DNA of 46,751 bases from Paracoccaceae bacterium (GTDB lineage Bacteria; Pseudomonadota; Alphaproteobacteria; Rhodobacterales; Rhodobacteraceae), in the NCBI GenBank assembly GCA_947453525.1, contig CANGHD010000008.1, positions 1 through 46,751 of the forward strand. Direction: 5' to 3'. The number at the start of each line of letters is the position of its first letter. Position 1 is the first letter of the stretch. This document shows, piece after piece, positions 15,697-25,308 of the stretch. The position numbers and the translations under genes are program-made. Under the pieces are notes generated by a model that had not been told where the DNA came from, ran no database searches, and worked only from the letters and a program-made list of their open reading frames with translations.

Positions 15697-17216
15697 ACCT
15701 CGGCCCCCGCGGCCAGCCGGTCCAGCAAGGTCTCAGCTTCTGCCAGAACCGTGGCGCAGTGGTCCGGGTCCATCTTGTCCCAAGTGCGGTACATCTGTGC
15801 CATCCTTGGGTTGGCGGCAAAACGGGGCCGGTGGCGGTCCAGAAAATGCCAATAGAGCAGATTGAACGGGCAGGCCTTTGGCCCGGTACGGTCTTTCACC
15901 CGGTAGTGGCAACTGCCGCAGTAATCCGACATCCGGTCGATATAGGCGCCTGACGAGACATAGGGTTTGGACGCCAGCAGCCCGCCGTCGGCAAACTGGC
16001 TCATCCCGAGGGTATTGGGCGCCTCGACCCACTCGAACGCGTCGATATAGACGGCCAGATACCAGTCATGCACGGCTGCAGGGTTCACCCCCGCCAGAAG
16101 GGCAAAGTTGCCGGTCACCATCAGGCGCTGGATGTGGTGGGCATAGGCCAGATCGCGGGTCTGTGCGACGGCTTTGGACAGGCAATTCATCTTCGACGAC
16201 GCACCCCAATAGGCGGCGGGCAGGGGTGCGGCATGGTTCAGGGCGTTGCCCGTCAGATAGGCGGGGCCGGTCAGGGCCCAGATGCCCCGCACATATTCGC
16301 GCCAGCCGATGATTTGGCGAATGAAACCCTCCACGGCCGCCAAGGGTGCGGCCCCGGACCTATAGGCCGCCTCGGCGCGCTGGCACACTTCCAGCGGCGA
16401 CAGAAGTCCAAGGTTAAGGCACGGCGACAACAGCGAGTGGCTGAGGAAGGGGTCGCCTTCCAGCATCGCATCCTGTTCATCGCCAAAGCGGGGCAAGCTG
16501 TGCGTGACGAAATGATCCAGCGCCTGCAGGGCCTGCGTGCGGTCGGTGGGCCAGTGAAACGGGCGCAGACGGCCGAAATGACCGGGGAAGCGGGTGGCGA
16601 CGACCTGCAGCACGGCCTCGGTCTCGGCATCCGGCGTGAAGCGCAGGGGGGCCGGGCGCAGCAGGTCGGGGGCTGCGGGCTTGCGGTTGTCATGGTCGAA
16701 GTTCCATTGGCCTCCGGTCGGTTCTGCGCCGTCCATCAAAAGCCCGGTGCGGCGGCGCATGTCGCGATAGAACCATTCCATCCGCAGGGATTTGCGGCCC
16801 TCGGCCCAAGCGGTAAAGACCTCGGGCGGGCAGAGGAAGCGATCATCGGGCAGAAACCTTATCGGCAGGGGCATGTCCTGCAGCGCCTGCAACGGCCGCC
16901 AATCGCCGGGAGAGGTCACGATGATTTCGCTGGCCCCCGTCTCTGCCATCCGCCGCAGCACTTCGGCGGGCAGGCTTGGCCCGGTCTGCGGATCGTCCAG
17001 GGCGGAGTAGAGCACGCGGAACCCCTGCGCCCGCAACTGGGTGGCAAACTTGCGCATCGCTGTCAGCACAAGGGCTATTTTCTGGGGATGATGCGGAACG
17101 GCGGTGGCTTCCGCCATCACTTCGGCCATGACCACGACGTCAAGCGCCGGATCGGCTTGCCGCAGCGACGACAGATCGAGCGACAACTGGTCCCCCAGTA
17201 CGAGAATAAGGCGCAT
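15693..17216 (-). CDS. FeS-BCP cryptochrome/(6-4) photolyase, PhrB-like
   Basis: A 507-aa member of the iron-sulfur bacterial cryptochrome/photolyase group, whose characterised members repair (6-4) photoproducts using FAD, a lumazine antenna and a 4Fe-4S cluster. It opens MRLILVLGDQLSLDLSSL, the group's typical start. The helical half carries EGFIRQIIGWREYVRG. The cluster cysteines are visible in order: NCLSKA, then the CxxC of DYCGSCHY, then KACPFN. W, Y and H residues near PYVSSGAYIDRMSDYC match PhrB-type enzymes. The ATG at 17216 has AAGGG upstream; the 47-residue extension to 17357 is rejected. It is divergent from the third photolyase-like gene and convergent with the DCC gene. Confidence 0.9.
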   Translation of the reverse strand: MRLILVLGDQLSLDLSSLRQADPALDVVVMAEVMAEATAVPHHPQKIALVLTAMRKFATQLRAQGFRVLYSALDDPQTGPSLPAEVLRRMAETGASEIIVTSPGDWRPLQALQDMPLPIRFLPDDRFLCPPEVFTAWAEGRKSLRMEWFYRDMRRRTGLLMDGAEPTGGQWNFDHDNRKPAAPDLLRPAPLRFTPDAETEAVLQVVATRFPGHFGRLRPFHWPTDRTQALQALDHFVTHSLPRFGDEQDAMLEGDPFLSHSLLSPCLNLGLLSPLEVCQRAEAAYRSGAAPLAAVEGFIRQIIGWREYVRGIWALTGPAYLTGNALNHAAPLPAAYWGASSKMNCLSKAVAQTRDLAYAHHIQRLMVTGNFALLAGVNPAAVHDWYLAVYIDAFEWVEAPNTLGMSQFADGGLLASKPYVSSGAYIDRMSDYCGSCHYRVKDRTGPKACPFNLLYWHFLDRHRPRFAANPRMAQMYRTWDKMDPDHCATVLAEAETLLDRLAAGAEV

Positions 17217-17359
17217 ATGTTGACCCTTCGGCTTCCTTCTACGATCTAGCGCGTGGGGACGGCTTTCACAGGCATTTTGGGGCCTTGCGGGGGCTTTGCG
17301 GCGCGGGCGGTTGCCGCGCGGCCTTGCGCCGCTAGATCTGATGAAAACGGGGGACAATC

Positions 17360-18892
17360 CTGCTCAACATCGTCTGGTTCAAACGCGATCTTCGGGTGCA
17401 GGATCACACCGCCCTTGCCAAGGCGGCGGTGGCGGGTCCTGTACTGCCGATTTATATTGCCGAGCCGGGATTGTGGGCCGAACCCGACGCCTCGGCCCGG
17501 CAGTGGGACTTTGCCGCCGAATGTCTGGCCGAGGTGCAGCGCGACCTTGCCGCCCTCGGCCAACCCCTGCGCATCTTTCAGGGCGAGGCGGTCCCGGTGC
17601 TGCAATTCCTCGCGCAGCGGCACAAGATCGCTGCGCTGTGGAGCCATGAGGAAACCGGCAACGGCTGGACCTTCGCCCGCGACAAGGCGGTGGCCGCATG
17701 GGCGCGGCAGGTGGGCATTGCGTGGCACGAGATGCGGCAGACCGGCGTGGTGCGGCGGTTGCCGTCACGCGATGGCTGGGCCAAGGCCTGGGACGCCGAG
17801 ATGGCGCGCCCGATCACGCCGGTCCCCGCTGGGCTGAGGGGAGAGGGTGCTGAGGGACCTACGCGAATCCCCTTGGCTGCCGATCTTGGCCTGCGCGCCG
17901 ATCCCTGCCCCATGCGTCAACCCGGCGGGCGGTCCCCGGCCGTTCGGACGCTGGACAGCTTTCTTGGCCATCGTGGTCGCGACTACCGCTTCCAGATGTC
18001 CAGTCCGGTGACGGCCTTTGACGCAAGCTCGCGCCTGTCGCCACATCTGGCATGGGGCACCCTGTCGCTGCGCGAGGTGGCCCATGCCACGTGGCAGCGC
18101 CTCCGCTGTCTGGAGGATGGGCCAGAGGCGAAAAGCTGGCGCGGTTCGCTGATCTCGTTTTCAGGTCGGCAGCACTGGCATTGCCACTTCATGCAAAAGC
18201 TGGAAGACGCCCCGAGGCTGGAGTTTGAAAACCTGCACCGCGCCTATGACGGCCTGCGCCCCGAGGTCGCCGATCCGGCACGGCTGGCGGCGTTTTGCAC
18301 CGGGACCACAGGCTTTCCCTTTGTTGATGCCTGCTTGCGGGCGCTGGATGCGCATGGCTGGCTGAATTTCCGGATGCGGGCGATGCTGATGTCCTTTGCC
18401 AGCTACCATCTGTGGCTGCCGTGGCGCGCCTCGGGCCTGCATCTGGCACGGCGGTTTGTCGATTACGAGCCGGGCATCCACTGGCCGCAGGTGCAGATGC
18501 AATCGGGGACCACCGGCATCAACACGATGCGGGTCTATAATCCGGTCAAGCAGGGCCATGATCAGGATCCGTCGGGCCTGTTCGTGCGTCGCTTTCTGCC
18601 TGAACTGGCGCAGGTGCCCGACGCTTTTATCCACGAGCCCTGGAGATGGGAGGGGGCCGGAGGCTTGCCCTACCCGGACCCGATCGTCGACCATCTTGCA
18701 GCGGCGGAGGCTGCGCGCCGGGCGCTGTCCGCGCTGCGCAAGACGCCCGAGCACCACGCGCAAGCTGACGAGATTGCCCGGACGCACGGCAGTCGCAGGG
18801 CGGGCCTACCGATGACCGGACGCAAGCGGCTTGCTGCGGCCAAGCGGAAGGCCGGCGGCGGGGCCGACGGACAACTGTCTTTCAATCTGTAA
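17360..18892 (+). CDS. Divergent photolyase/cryptochrome-like protein, uncertain start
   Basis: A roughly 510-aa protein with photolyase domain order: an N-terminal antenna domain ([14 protein letters not shown], then [14 protein letters not shown]) and a C-terminal FAD domain ([59 protein letters not shown]). The catalytic stretch that is GGWQWAAG in class I CPD photolyases reads PQVQMQSG here, replacing two tryptophans of the electron-transfer region. No ATG, GTG or TTG lies between the in-frame stop at 17342 and the conserved start region. Either a CTG at 17360 (after GGGGGA) is used, or the run of five G at 17349-17353 holds a one-base error that would link the ATG at 17341. The GTG at 17396 would delete the first strand. 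A DUF2256 gene follows. Confidence 0.8.
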   Translation: MLNIVWFKRDLRVQDHTALAKAAVAGPVLPIYIAEPGLWAEPDASARQWDFAAECLAEVQRDLAALGQPLRIFQGEAVPVLQFLAQRHKIAALWSHEETGNGWTFARDKAVAAWARQVGIAWHEMRQTGVVRRLPSRDGWAKAWDAEMARPITPVPAGLRGEGAEGPTRIPLAADLGLRADPCPMRQPGGRSPAVRTLDSFLGHRGRDYRFQMSSPVTAFDASSRLSPHLAWGTLSLREVAHATWQRLRCLEDGPEAKSWRGSLISFSGRQHWHCHFMQKLEDAPRLEFENLHRAYDGLRPEVADPARLAAFCTGTTGFPFVDACLRALDAHGWLNFRMRAMLMSFASYHLWLPWRASGLHLARRFVDYEPGIHWPQVQMQSGTTGINTMRVYNPVKQGHDQDPSGLFVRRFLPELAQVPDAFIHEPWRWEGAGGLPYPDPIVDHLAAAEAARRALSALRKTPEHHAQADEIARTHGSRRAGLPMTGRKRLAAAKRKAGGGADGQLSFNL

Positions 18893-18908
18893 TCGTGACG
18901 GACAATTC

Positions 18909-19055
18909 ATGGCCAAGATGATCAAGAAAACCGATCTGCCGCAGAAGATATGCCTCACCTGCGGCAGACCCTTTCTTTGGCGCAAGAAGTGGGAGAGGGA
19001 CTGGGCCTTCGTGAAGTACTGCTCGGACAAGTGCCGGGAGGGCAAGCAGGGCTGA
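18909..19055 (+). CDS. DUF2256 zinc-ribbon small protein
   Basis: A 48-aa protein with the complete DUF2256 pattern: [15 protein letters not shown], then [10 protein letters not shown]. The four cysteines form two CxxC-type knuckles expected to bind zinc. The ATG at 18909 lies 16 bases after the photolyase-like stop, so the two are probably cotranscribed. DUF2256 genes commonly sit beside photolyase/cryptochrome genes, which supports both calls. Function is unknown; a nucleic-acid or protein-binding accessory role is inferred from size and charge. Confidence 0.85.
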   Translation: MAKMIKKTDLPQKICLTCGRPFLWRKKWERDWAFVKYCSDKCREGKQG

Positions 19056-19182
19056 ATCAGGTGCAGCGATCGATTCAGGCCCAAGAGTTCCCGCACTCTG
19101 CGCTCAAAGGGTCCTTTCGCTCGAAAGTCGGCCGGTCCGCCGCCTTGAAACTGAAAATGGCCGTGAGAGTTTGACGACCGCA

Positions 19183-19198
19183 CCCAATTCAAATTGGG
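19183..19198. promoter_or_regulatory. 16-bp palindrome (possible operator or small hairpin)
   Basis: CCCAATTCAAATTGGG is a 7-base inverted repeat with a 2-base centre, in the convergent gap after the DUF2256 gene. The short AT-rich symmetry looks more like a protein-binding site than a terminator, and no T-run follows. There is no divergent promoter here, so its role is unclear. The rest of the 19056-19316 gap shows nothing else. Confidence 0.3.
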
Positions 19199-19316
19199 CC
19201 GATTGCTCAGGCGGCGGATGGCGGCCCAGAACATGCGCAAGAAGTCCGCAGCCCACGGGCGGCGACGTCCTTCGCCGGTCTGGCGGTTCTGGTCCAAGAC
19301 CGCCTGCGGGGCTGCG

Positions 19317-22300
19317 TCAATCGACGCCTGCCTGTGTATCAAAGGTGATCTCGCTGCGCAGGATCATGGCCTGCGCGCTTAAACTGTCGACGACCAGGGC
19401 CATATCGGCGTGGCGGGCACCCTCGCTCCACGGTTTCTCGGCATCCTCGGGGCAGGGGCCGTTCAACGGAACATAGGCCTCGACGGCGTCGATGGCATCG
19501 TTGACCGTGTCCAGAGCTTCGGTCAGGAACTTGGTGATGGCAAGTTCTGCCGCGATGGCCGTGCTGGTGCCATTGGTCTGGTCTGCAAGTTCGGCATCAT
19601 GCATGGCCTTCACCAGGTCATCGCGCTTGGAGGCATAGCCTTTGCCTTTCCACAGCGCGTCGATGCCCGTGATGGCTTCGTCGATCGTGGTGGTGCGGGT
19701 CGATGCTTCGGCCAAGGGTGGGACGGCCTTGGTCAGGGCGGCGGCCTTGAACTTGAACCAGACCTCAAGCTCCAGCTTGGGGATCGACGGATGCCAGTCC
19801 TTGACCACGGGAATCCGGCGCATGACCAGCGGATCGTCGCTGTAGGCGCCGAGGAAATAGGCCACGACGCGCTGGCAGACGTCATTCTCATCGGCCAGAA
19901 GTTCCGGCGTCAGGCCACAATTGCGCGCGACTTCTGCGGCGATCGGGTCTGAATCCTTAACGATGCCGTAAGCCAGCACGCATTTCGACAGGGTCGAGTT
20001 CCAGCGCATCGCCTTGCGGGCCAGTTTGCGGTCGCCCGCCCCTTCGGCAGAGCGCGCCTTCTTGTAGAGCTTCCAGCCCTTGGCGATCTCGACCTCTTTC
20101 TGCATCTTGTAGCCGAAATCGCTGAGCGCACGGGCCATGGTGTTGCCGACCGAGATGCCGGTGGCGACGCCGGTGATATCGCCCAGCTTCAGGCTTTCCG
20201 CCGTGACGCCGACCACCGAGAAGACCACGTTGATCGCCTTCTGGCTGACCTGAATCTGCGCATTGGCCAGACGGCTGCTGATCGCCGGGCCATAGACCGA
20301 GTCATTGCCCAAGGTCAGCGCCATGTTCTTTTGCCAGAGGTTCAGTTCCTTGCTCTTCTTGATCAGCCAAGCCACGTCCGACACAAGCTGGCGGATCGCC
20401 ACGGCCAGCCCGGCGGCGGGCAGGAAACTGACCAGCAGGCCCACGCCGCCCGAGGTGATGGCGTCCAGCGCCGCCCATTTTGCCTTGGTGGATTCGGATT
20501 CCGCGATCAGCGCGTCCATTGCCGCCTTAGCTTCGGTGTTCTTCGAGGTCGCCTCGACATTCGCCGTCGCGGCCGAGGCGAGGCTGATCAGCTTCTGAAT
20601 CTCGGCTTGCTTGACCGAGTTTTCTTCGACGATGTCCTCGATCAGCGCCTTCTTCTTGGCAGGGTCCTTGCCGATTTCCTCGGACAGGGATTTCAGCTCG
20701 GCCTTGGTCTTGGCGGCGTTGCGCGCATTGGCTTCCGCCGCGATCTTGCGGCCCAGTTCTTCTTCCGAAGGCACCTCGCCGGGGAAACCCTTGAGCAGGG
20801 CGTTCATCGACTGCGTGGTCTTGGCCATCGATTGCAGAGCCGAGACATCGCCCTTTTCGCGCAGCTCTTTCTCTTTCTGGGTTTCGACAAACTGATCGCC
20901 GCCGGTCTGGCCCTTGGGCACATCCTCGCGCACCCCATCCGAGGCCACGACATAAGTGCCCGCCATCACCGGGCCGATCACGTTCAACCCGCAGGACGCC
21001 GCCAGCGCACCGTAGTCCGGATCGCGCCCTTCCTTCTTGGCGCGGTAAAGCATGTTGGCGATCTCGCCGATATTGGCCGCGCTGGAGATGGCGGTGGAGA
21101 TGTAAGCGCCGGTCTTGCCCCATTCGCCGCCCGTACCTTCGGACAGTACGGTGCCCTGATCATTCTTGACCGTGGGCTTGTCAAACGCGGCAAAGGCGCC
21201 GCCCACGGCTTCGCCCAAAGAGACGACCATCGCCTTGATGAACGTCGGCCGGTCGTTTTCCGGGGCCTCAAGCGCCTCTTTGAAGCGGAAGATCAGCTTG
21301 GAGCCCGCAAGGCCATAGCTGACAAGGGACTGGACCATCTTGGTCATCCCGGCCGCCTGATCCTTGTCCTGCTGCTTGGCGGTCTTGTCGGCAGCGACCA
21401 GCGAGCCATAGGTGCCGATGCCGGCAATTGCGGTGTTGGCGATGGCGGTCACGGCGGATTCTGCGATTTTCCAGCCCTTGGTGTCGCTTTCCTTGTCCAG
21501 CGACTTGCTGGTCACGTCGAAGACGCCCGAGACGAAGGCGGCGGCAAGGGTGGCTGCGCCCTGATCAAAGACGGCCTCCTTGGCGGACTGGCTCATGTCC
21601 TTGAGGTGCTCAAGACGCAACTGTTCGGGCGAGCCTTGCGGGAACGGCACCTTCTTGTTGGCGGAATCCAGATTGGCTAGGTCGCGCTTGTCGTCGACGC
21701 TCATCGAGGCGCCGTCGAATTCCGCAATCTTGATCGCCGAGGCGGCCATGGACCCGGCCATCTGCACGAAATCTCCGGCGATGCGCAGGGCCCGCTGGGC
21801 CTTTTCGTGCTTGGAGGTCTTTTTGGAATATTCCTTCAGGCGTTCTTCGTAGACCTCGGCGGCGCCTGCGAAAACCTGCGCCTCCTGACTGTATTTGTCG
21901 GCCACGGCGTTCGACGGCAGGATGTCGGCCTTGACCAGCGGCGACCAGAGTTCGCGTTCGATGTCGCGGGCGGTGAACAGGGGCTTGCCGGTGGAATCGA
22001 CAGCATTCTCCATCTTGGTCTGAAGTTCGATCAGCTTCGTGTGCATGTCGATCGCCTTTTTCGCGGCTTTTTCATCGACCTGATAGCCATTGACCAGATC
22101 GTGCTTGGTATCGACCTCTGTGTCGCGGATCATGCGATCCTTCTTGTCCTTGGCGCCGGATTTGCCCTTGCTGTCGCGCACCTTGCCGTCGTCGCCGGGC
22201 TTGGCGTTGGCCTCGCTCCAGTTCATCGTCTTGGTCTTCTTCTTGGATTCACCCCAGAAGATCGATTTCTGCTCGGTCGTCCAGGTCACCTGAAAGGCTT

Positions 22301-22523
22301 GCGCCTCCTTCAACTCGTCGCGCAGCTTGTCGAGTTCCGCGTTGATCTCGGTCAGCTTCGTTTCGCGTTCAGCCTGTTTGGCATTGTCCGCGTTGAACCC
22401 CGCCAGAAGCTTGGCCGCCGCCGTTTCGGCGTCATCGTCATCCAGCGCCTTGAGCGGGTCATCCGGCAAGGGCAACGCCACGGCATTCAGCCATTTGACC
22501 TGATCGGGGGTGAATGTGGTCAT
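19317..22523 (-). CDS. 1068-aa protein of unknown function, last gene of four-gene operon
   Basis: Not recognised. The N terminus FTPDQVKWLNAVALPLPDD resembles that of the 163-aa protein two genes upstream. Residues 45-75 and 560-640 look like charged coiled coils, and 85-135 is very Lys/Asp-rich. Six stretches rich in Ala/Gly/Val occur near 320-337, 355-380, 430-448, 505-527, 692-722 (the most hydrophobic, GGVGLLVSFLPAAGLAVAI) and 763-775. They are more like amphipathic or pore-forming hairpins than regular membrane helices. There is no signal peptide. The C-terminal 300 residues are helical and fairly basic. The ATG at 22523 follows AAGGTG and lies 25 bases after the 911-aa gene. A secreted toxin, effector or large envelope assembly factor are all possible. 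Confidence 0.75.
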   Translation of the reverse strand: MTTFTPDQVKWLNAVALPLPDDPLKALDDDDAETAAAKLLAGFNADNAKQAERETKLTEINAELDKLRDELKEAQAFQVTWTTEQKSIFWGESKKKTKTMNWSEANAKPGDDGKVRDSKGKSGAKDKKDRMIRDTEVDTKHDLVNGYQVDEKAAKKAIDMHTKLIELQTKMENAVDSTGKPLFTARDIERELWSPLVKADILPSNAVADKYSQEAQVFAGAAEVYEERLKEYSKKTSKHEKAQRALRIAGDFVQMAGSMAASAIKIAEFDGASMSVDDKRDLANLDSANKKVPFPQGSPEQLRLEHLKDMSQSAKEAVFDQGAATLAAAFVSGVFDVTSKSLDKESDTKGWKIAESAVTAIANTAIAGIGTYGSLVAADKTAKQQDKDQAAGMTKMVQSLVSYGLAGSKLIFRFKEALEAPENDRPTFIKAMVVSLGEAVGGAFAAFDKPTVKNDQGTVLSEGTGGEWGKTGAYISTAISSAANIGEIANMLYRAKKEGRDPDYGALAASCGLNVIGPVMAGTYVVASDGVREDVPKGQTGGDQFVETQKEKELREKGDVSALQSMAKTTQSMNALLKGFPGEVPSEEELGRKIAAEANARNAAKTKAELKSLSEEIGKDPAKKKALIEDIVEENSVKQAEIQKLISLASAATANVEATSKNTEAKAAMDALIAESESTKAKWAALDAITSGGVGLLVSFLPAAGLAVAIRQLVSDVAWLIKKSKELNLWQKNMALTLGNDSVYGPAISSRLANAQIQVSQKAINVVFSVVGVTAESLKLGDITGVATGISVGNTMARALSDFGYKMQKEVEIAKGWKLYKKARSAEGAGDRKLARKAMRWNSTLSKCVLAYGIVKDSDPIAAEVARNCGLTPELLADENDVCQRVVAYFLGAYSDDPLVMRRIPVVKDWHPSIPKLELEVWFKFKAAALTKAVPPLAEASTRTTTIDEAITGIDALWKGKGYASKRDDLVKAMHDAELADQTNGTSTAIAAELAITKFLTEALDTVNDAIDAVEAYVPLNGPCPEDAEKPWSEGARHADMALVVDSLSAQAMILRSEITFDTQAGVD

Positions 22524-22548
22524 GTCGGCACCTTTTGTCGGGGGTGTT

Positions 22549-25284
22549 TCACTTGAGGAGGGTCAGAAGCTTGACCTGCAGGCGGTCAAGGGCCGCAAGG
22601 GCGGTGTCAAGCGACGTGTCGGCGACGAAGGTCTGCGTCGCAAAGTGCTTGATGGCGGCACTGGTGCGCAGGCGGCCGTTGATCAGCCGCACATCGGCCA
22701 AGGCACTTTCGCGCAACTCGCGGGTTTCGGCGGACAGCGAGGTGTCGCGCACCAGAAGCTTGCAAGTCGAGCGCAGACTGGCAATCGCCTTGTCGGGCAC
22801 CGCATCCCTGACCAGTTTGACGTAGCCTGAAAAGCGGCCGAGGTCGTATTTCTTGGCCGCGTCGTCATCGGCGGACCGCACCTTGGCCTCAAACCCGTCG
22901 ACAAAACGGGCGAAGGTGGTCAGTTGATCGCAAACAAGGTTGGCGGCCTTGTCGATCGGATCGGCCTTGAAGGTTTCCAGTTCATCGGCCACCTTTTCAA
23001 TCGCATCGGCGGTGTCGCTGATCCGTTCCAGTTCTTTCAGGGCGGCCACATAGTCCGGCGCGGTCTTCTGTTCGGTCGCCAGTGCATCCAGTTCCATGAT
23101 GGCGAGGTCGATGTCAGAAGCGTCAAGCTTCAGCTTGCCAATGGTTTCCTTGATCTTGGCAAGGCGCTTTTCGAGGACCGGATGGTCCTTCTTCCACTGG
23201 ACCTTGGCCTTTTCGTCGAGCTCATGGGCTTCCTGCCCCTTCACGGCGTCCTTGCGGAACTCGACCCATTGGTTGATCTCGTCCTTGGTCATCTTGTCAC
23301 GGCCGACGGTCATCCGCCTTTCGACGATCGGACGCTGTTCGTTCAGTTTCTTCTGGATTTCGTCGAGTTTGACAGAAGCGTTGGTCAACCCGGCCTTGTC
23401 GCTTTTCTCGGCCTCGCCATGGGCCTCGGCCAAATCCTTGGTCAACTGGCCCCAGTAGCCAACCAGCGGCACATTGTCGAAAGAGTAGTTGCCCTTTTTG
23501 ATCAACTTTCCCAGCGACTCGAGGCTTTTCGTCAGCCGGGTCTCTTCCTTGTCGAACGTTTCGCGCGCGGTCTTGAGTTCCTTGGCTTCGACGAGGATGT
23601 CTTCCGCCTTCTTTGTCAGTTCCTTCAGCTTTTCGGTGTTCGTCTTGGGCGCCTGCTTCTTGTAGTCCTTGTCGAAAGCATCGGTGGCGATCTTCAGTTC
23701 TGACCGCCGCTCCAGCAGATAGGGGCGGTAGCGCTTTTCAAGCTTGGTGAAGATGTCCCGGATCGCCTTGATGCCGTCGATGATCGTCTGGTAGTTTTTC
23801 GAATTGTCCTTGATATCGGTCTCGAATTTCTCGATCTCGTCCAGATAGGTCGCGGCGCGCTTGAAGGCTTCGACCGAGTTGGTTTCCAGCATCAACTCGC
23901 CCATCTTGACCCGCATGGCGATTTCATCCAGCGCCTCGCGCGGGATGTTGGAGTCTTTCTTCACGTCCTTAGGAGCCTGTGACTTGGCGTCGGTCTGGGT
24001 CTTGCGGCTGCCATCGCGGTTATGCTTGTAAAGCGTCTCGACATTTTCCTTGATGCTGGCGAGTTTCTGGCGGATTTCATCCGGATCGACATTCTCCTGA
24101 ACCAGGAGATCGTCACGGGTGACCGTGACAAGATCGCGCAGCACGTCGATCTGGCTTTCGACAAATGCGGTCTCGGTCTCGATGCTCGCGCTCTGGTTGC
24201 GCACCAGCCACACCAGTTCCGCCTCCTCGGCCTTCTCGTCATTGCCCAGAATGCGCAACTCTCCGGTCAGGCGGGCAAACTCGGTCAGCGCGGTCTTGTA
24301 GGGGCCGAGTTTCACCGCCTCTCCACCGCACTTTTCGGCAAGAGGGTCAAACGGCTTGACAAGGTCCTCCATCTTCAGACCCAGAAAGAGGTTTTTCTTG
24401 CCGATCTCGAACTGCCGGATGTTCAGATCCAGCTCGGATTGCAAGGCGTCGGCGGCATGCATCAGACCCGAGACGCGAATGGCGGCGATGGCCTGCTGCG
24501 CGCGGGCCACCGGACCTTCGATCTCGGGGTTGCGGTTGGGCCGGGCCTGCGCCAGCACAACGCCGCGTCGGGCATTGGCGAAATCGTCGAGCTTCTTCTT
24601 GGTGTCCTCCAGAAGCTTCTCGCCCGCTGCCGCATCATTGTTGTCGGCCAGAGTGTCGGCCTTTTGCAGCATGGTTTGCAGCAGGGTGTATTCCGGCGTG
24701 CTGATGCCGTTGTATTTCGTGGTTTCCTGCAGCGTAGGGTCGCGCAGGGTCACGGCAGTGTTGCGGACTTTGTCGACGGCCTGCGCCACCTCGGCGCGGC
24801 GCTTTTCATAGGCCGTGCGCGACAGATCGCCTATCGGGGTTTTCTTGGTGGAGTTCCGCTCGATCTCGTCCATCTCGCCGTGCAGGCCAAGGATGCCCTC
24901 GCGGATCGCGCCGTCCAGATCTTCCATCTGCTTGAGAAGCCTGGCCCGCTTCAGCGTCACCTCCACGGCGATATCGTGCCGGGCAGAGAGTTCCTTCTGC
25001 TTTTTCTGCGCGATCTTCAGATCGTTTTCGAGGCGAAACTTCTCAAGGTCGCGATGTTCGTCGCGGACTTTGCGGACAAGGTCGGTGACGACCATGTTCA
25101 ACTCGCCCAGTTCCTTGCCCAGCTTGGATTCCGTGGCTTTGGATTGCTCGAGGAGCGACCCGAGTTCCTTCGTCGTCGAGCGGACGGCCCCGTCATTTCC
25201 ACTGGGAACCACGATTGGATCCCAGTTCTTTTCCTTGTTGTATCTGGCGATCCAGTCCTTGAAGCGTTCGTCGTCCTTGGGCAT
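22549..25284 (-). CDS. 911-aa highly charged helical protein of unknown function
   Basis: Not recognised. The whole chain is rich in Lys, Glu, Asp, Leu and Ala with very few Pro or Gly, predicting long helices or coiled coil throughout (for example about 40-130, 260-420, 480-720). It starts MPKDDERFKDWIARYNKEKN. Scattered short motifs such as SFDNVPLVGYWGQLTKDLAE (about residue 590) could be hinges. There is no signal peptide or membrane segment. The ATG at 25284 follows GGAG; gaps of 24 and 25 bases to its neighbours indicate one operon. The build resembles structural, tether or SMC-like arms without any ATPase motif. Partnership with the 1068-aa protein is inferred from position only. Confidence 0.75.
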   Translation of the reverse strand: MPKDDERFKDWIARYNKEKNWDPIVVPSGNDGAVRSTTKELGSLLEQSKATESKLGKELGELNMVVTDLVRKVRDEHRDLEKFRLENDLKIAQKKQKELSARHDIAVEVTLKRARLLKQMEDLDGAIREGILGLHGEMDEIERNSTKKTPIGDLSRTAYEKRRAEVAQAVDKVRNTAVTLRDPTLQETTKYNGISTPEYTLLQTMLQKADTLADNNDAAAGEKLLEDTKKKLDDFANARRGVVLAQARPNRNPEIEGPVARAQQAIAAIRVSGLMHAADALQSELDLNIRQFEIGKKNLFLGLKMEDLVKPFDPLAEKCGGEAVKLGPYKTALTEFARLTGELRILGNDEKAEEAELVWLVRNQSASIETETAFVESQIDVLRDLVTVTRDDLLVQENVDPDEIRQKLASIKENVETLYKHNRDGSRKTQTDAKSQAPKDVKKDSNIPREALDEIAMRVKMGELMLETNSVEAFKRAATYLDEIEKFETDIKDNSKNYQTIIDGIKAIRDIFTKLEKRYRPYLLERRSELKIATDAFDKDYKKQAPKTNTEKLKELTKKAEDILVEAKELKTARETFDKEETRLTKSLESLGKLIKKGNYSFDNVPLVGYWGQLTKDLAEAHGEAEKSDKAGLTNASVKLDEIQKKLNEQRPIVERRMTVGRDKMTKDEINQWVEFRKDAVKGQEAHELDEKAKVQWKKDHPVLEKRLAKIKETIGKLKLDASDIDLAIMELDALATEQKTAPDYVAALKELERISDTADAIEKVADELETFKADPIDKAANLVCDQLTTFARFVDGFEAKVRSADDDAAKKYDLGRFSGYVKLVRDAVPDKAIASLRSTCKLLVRDTSLSAETRELRESALADVRLINGRLRTSAAIKHFATQTFVADTSLDTALAALDRLQVKLLTLLK

Positions 25285-25308
25285 GGTCGGTCACTCCGGC
25301 AAGTTGGG

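Noticed and set aside
20331-21680. Long (about 449-codon) plus-strand frame opposite the 1068-aa gene
   Set aside because: Its Gly/Arg/His/Gln-rich translation is the typical antisense shadow of a high-GC Lys/Glu-rich gene; no ribosome site.
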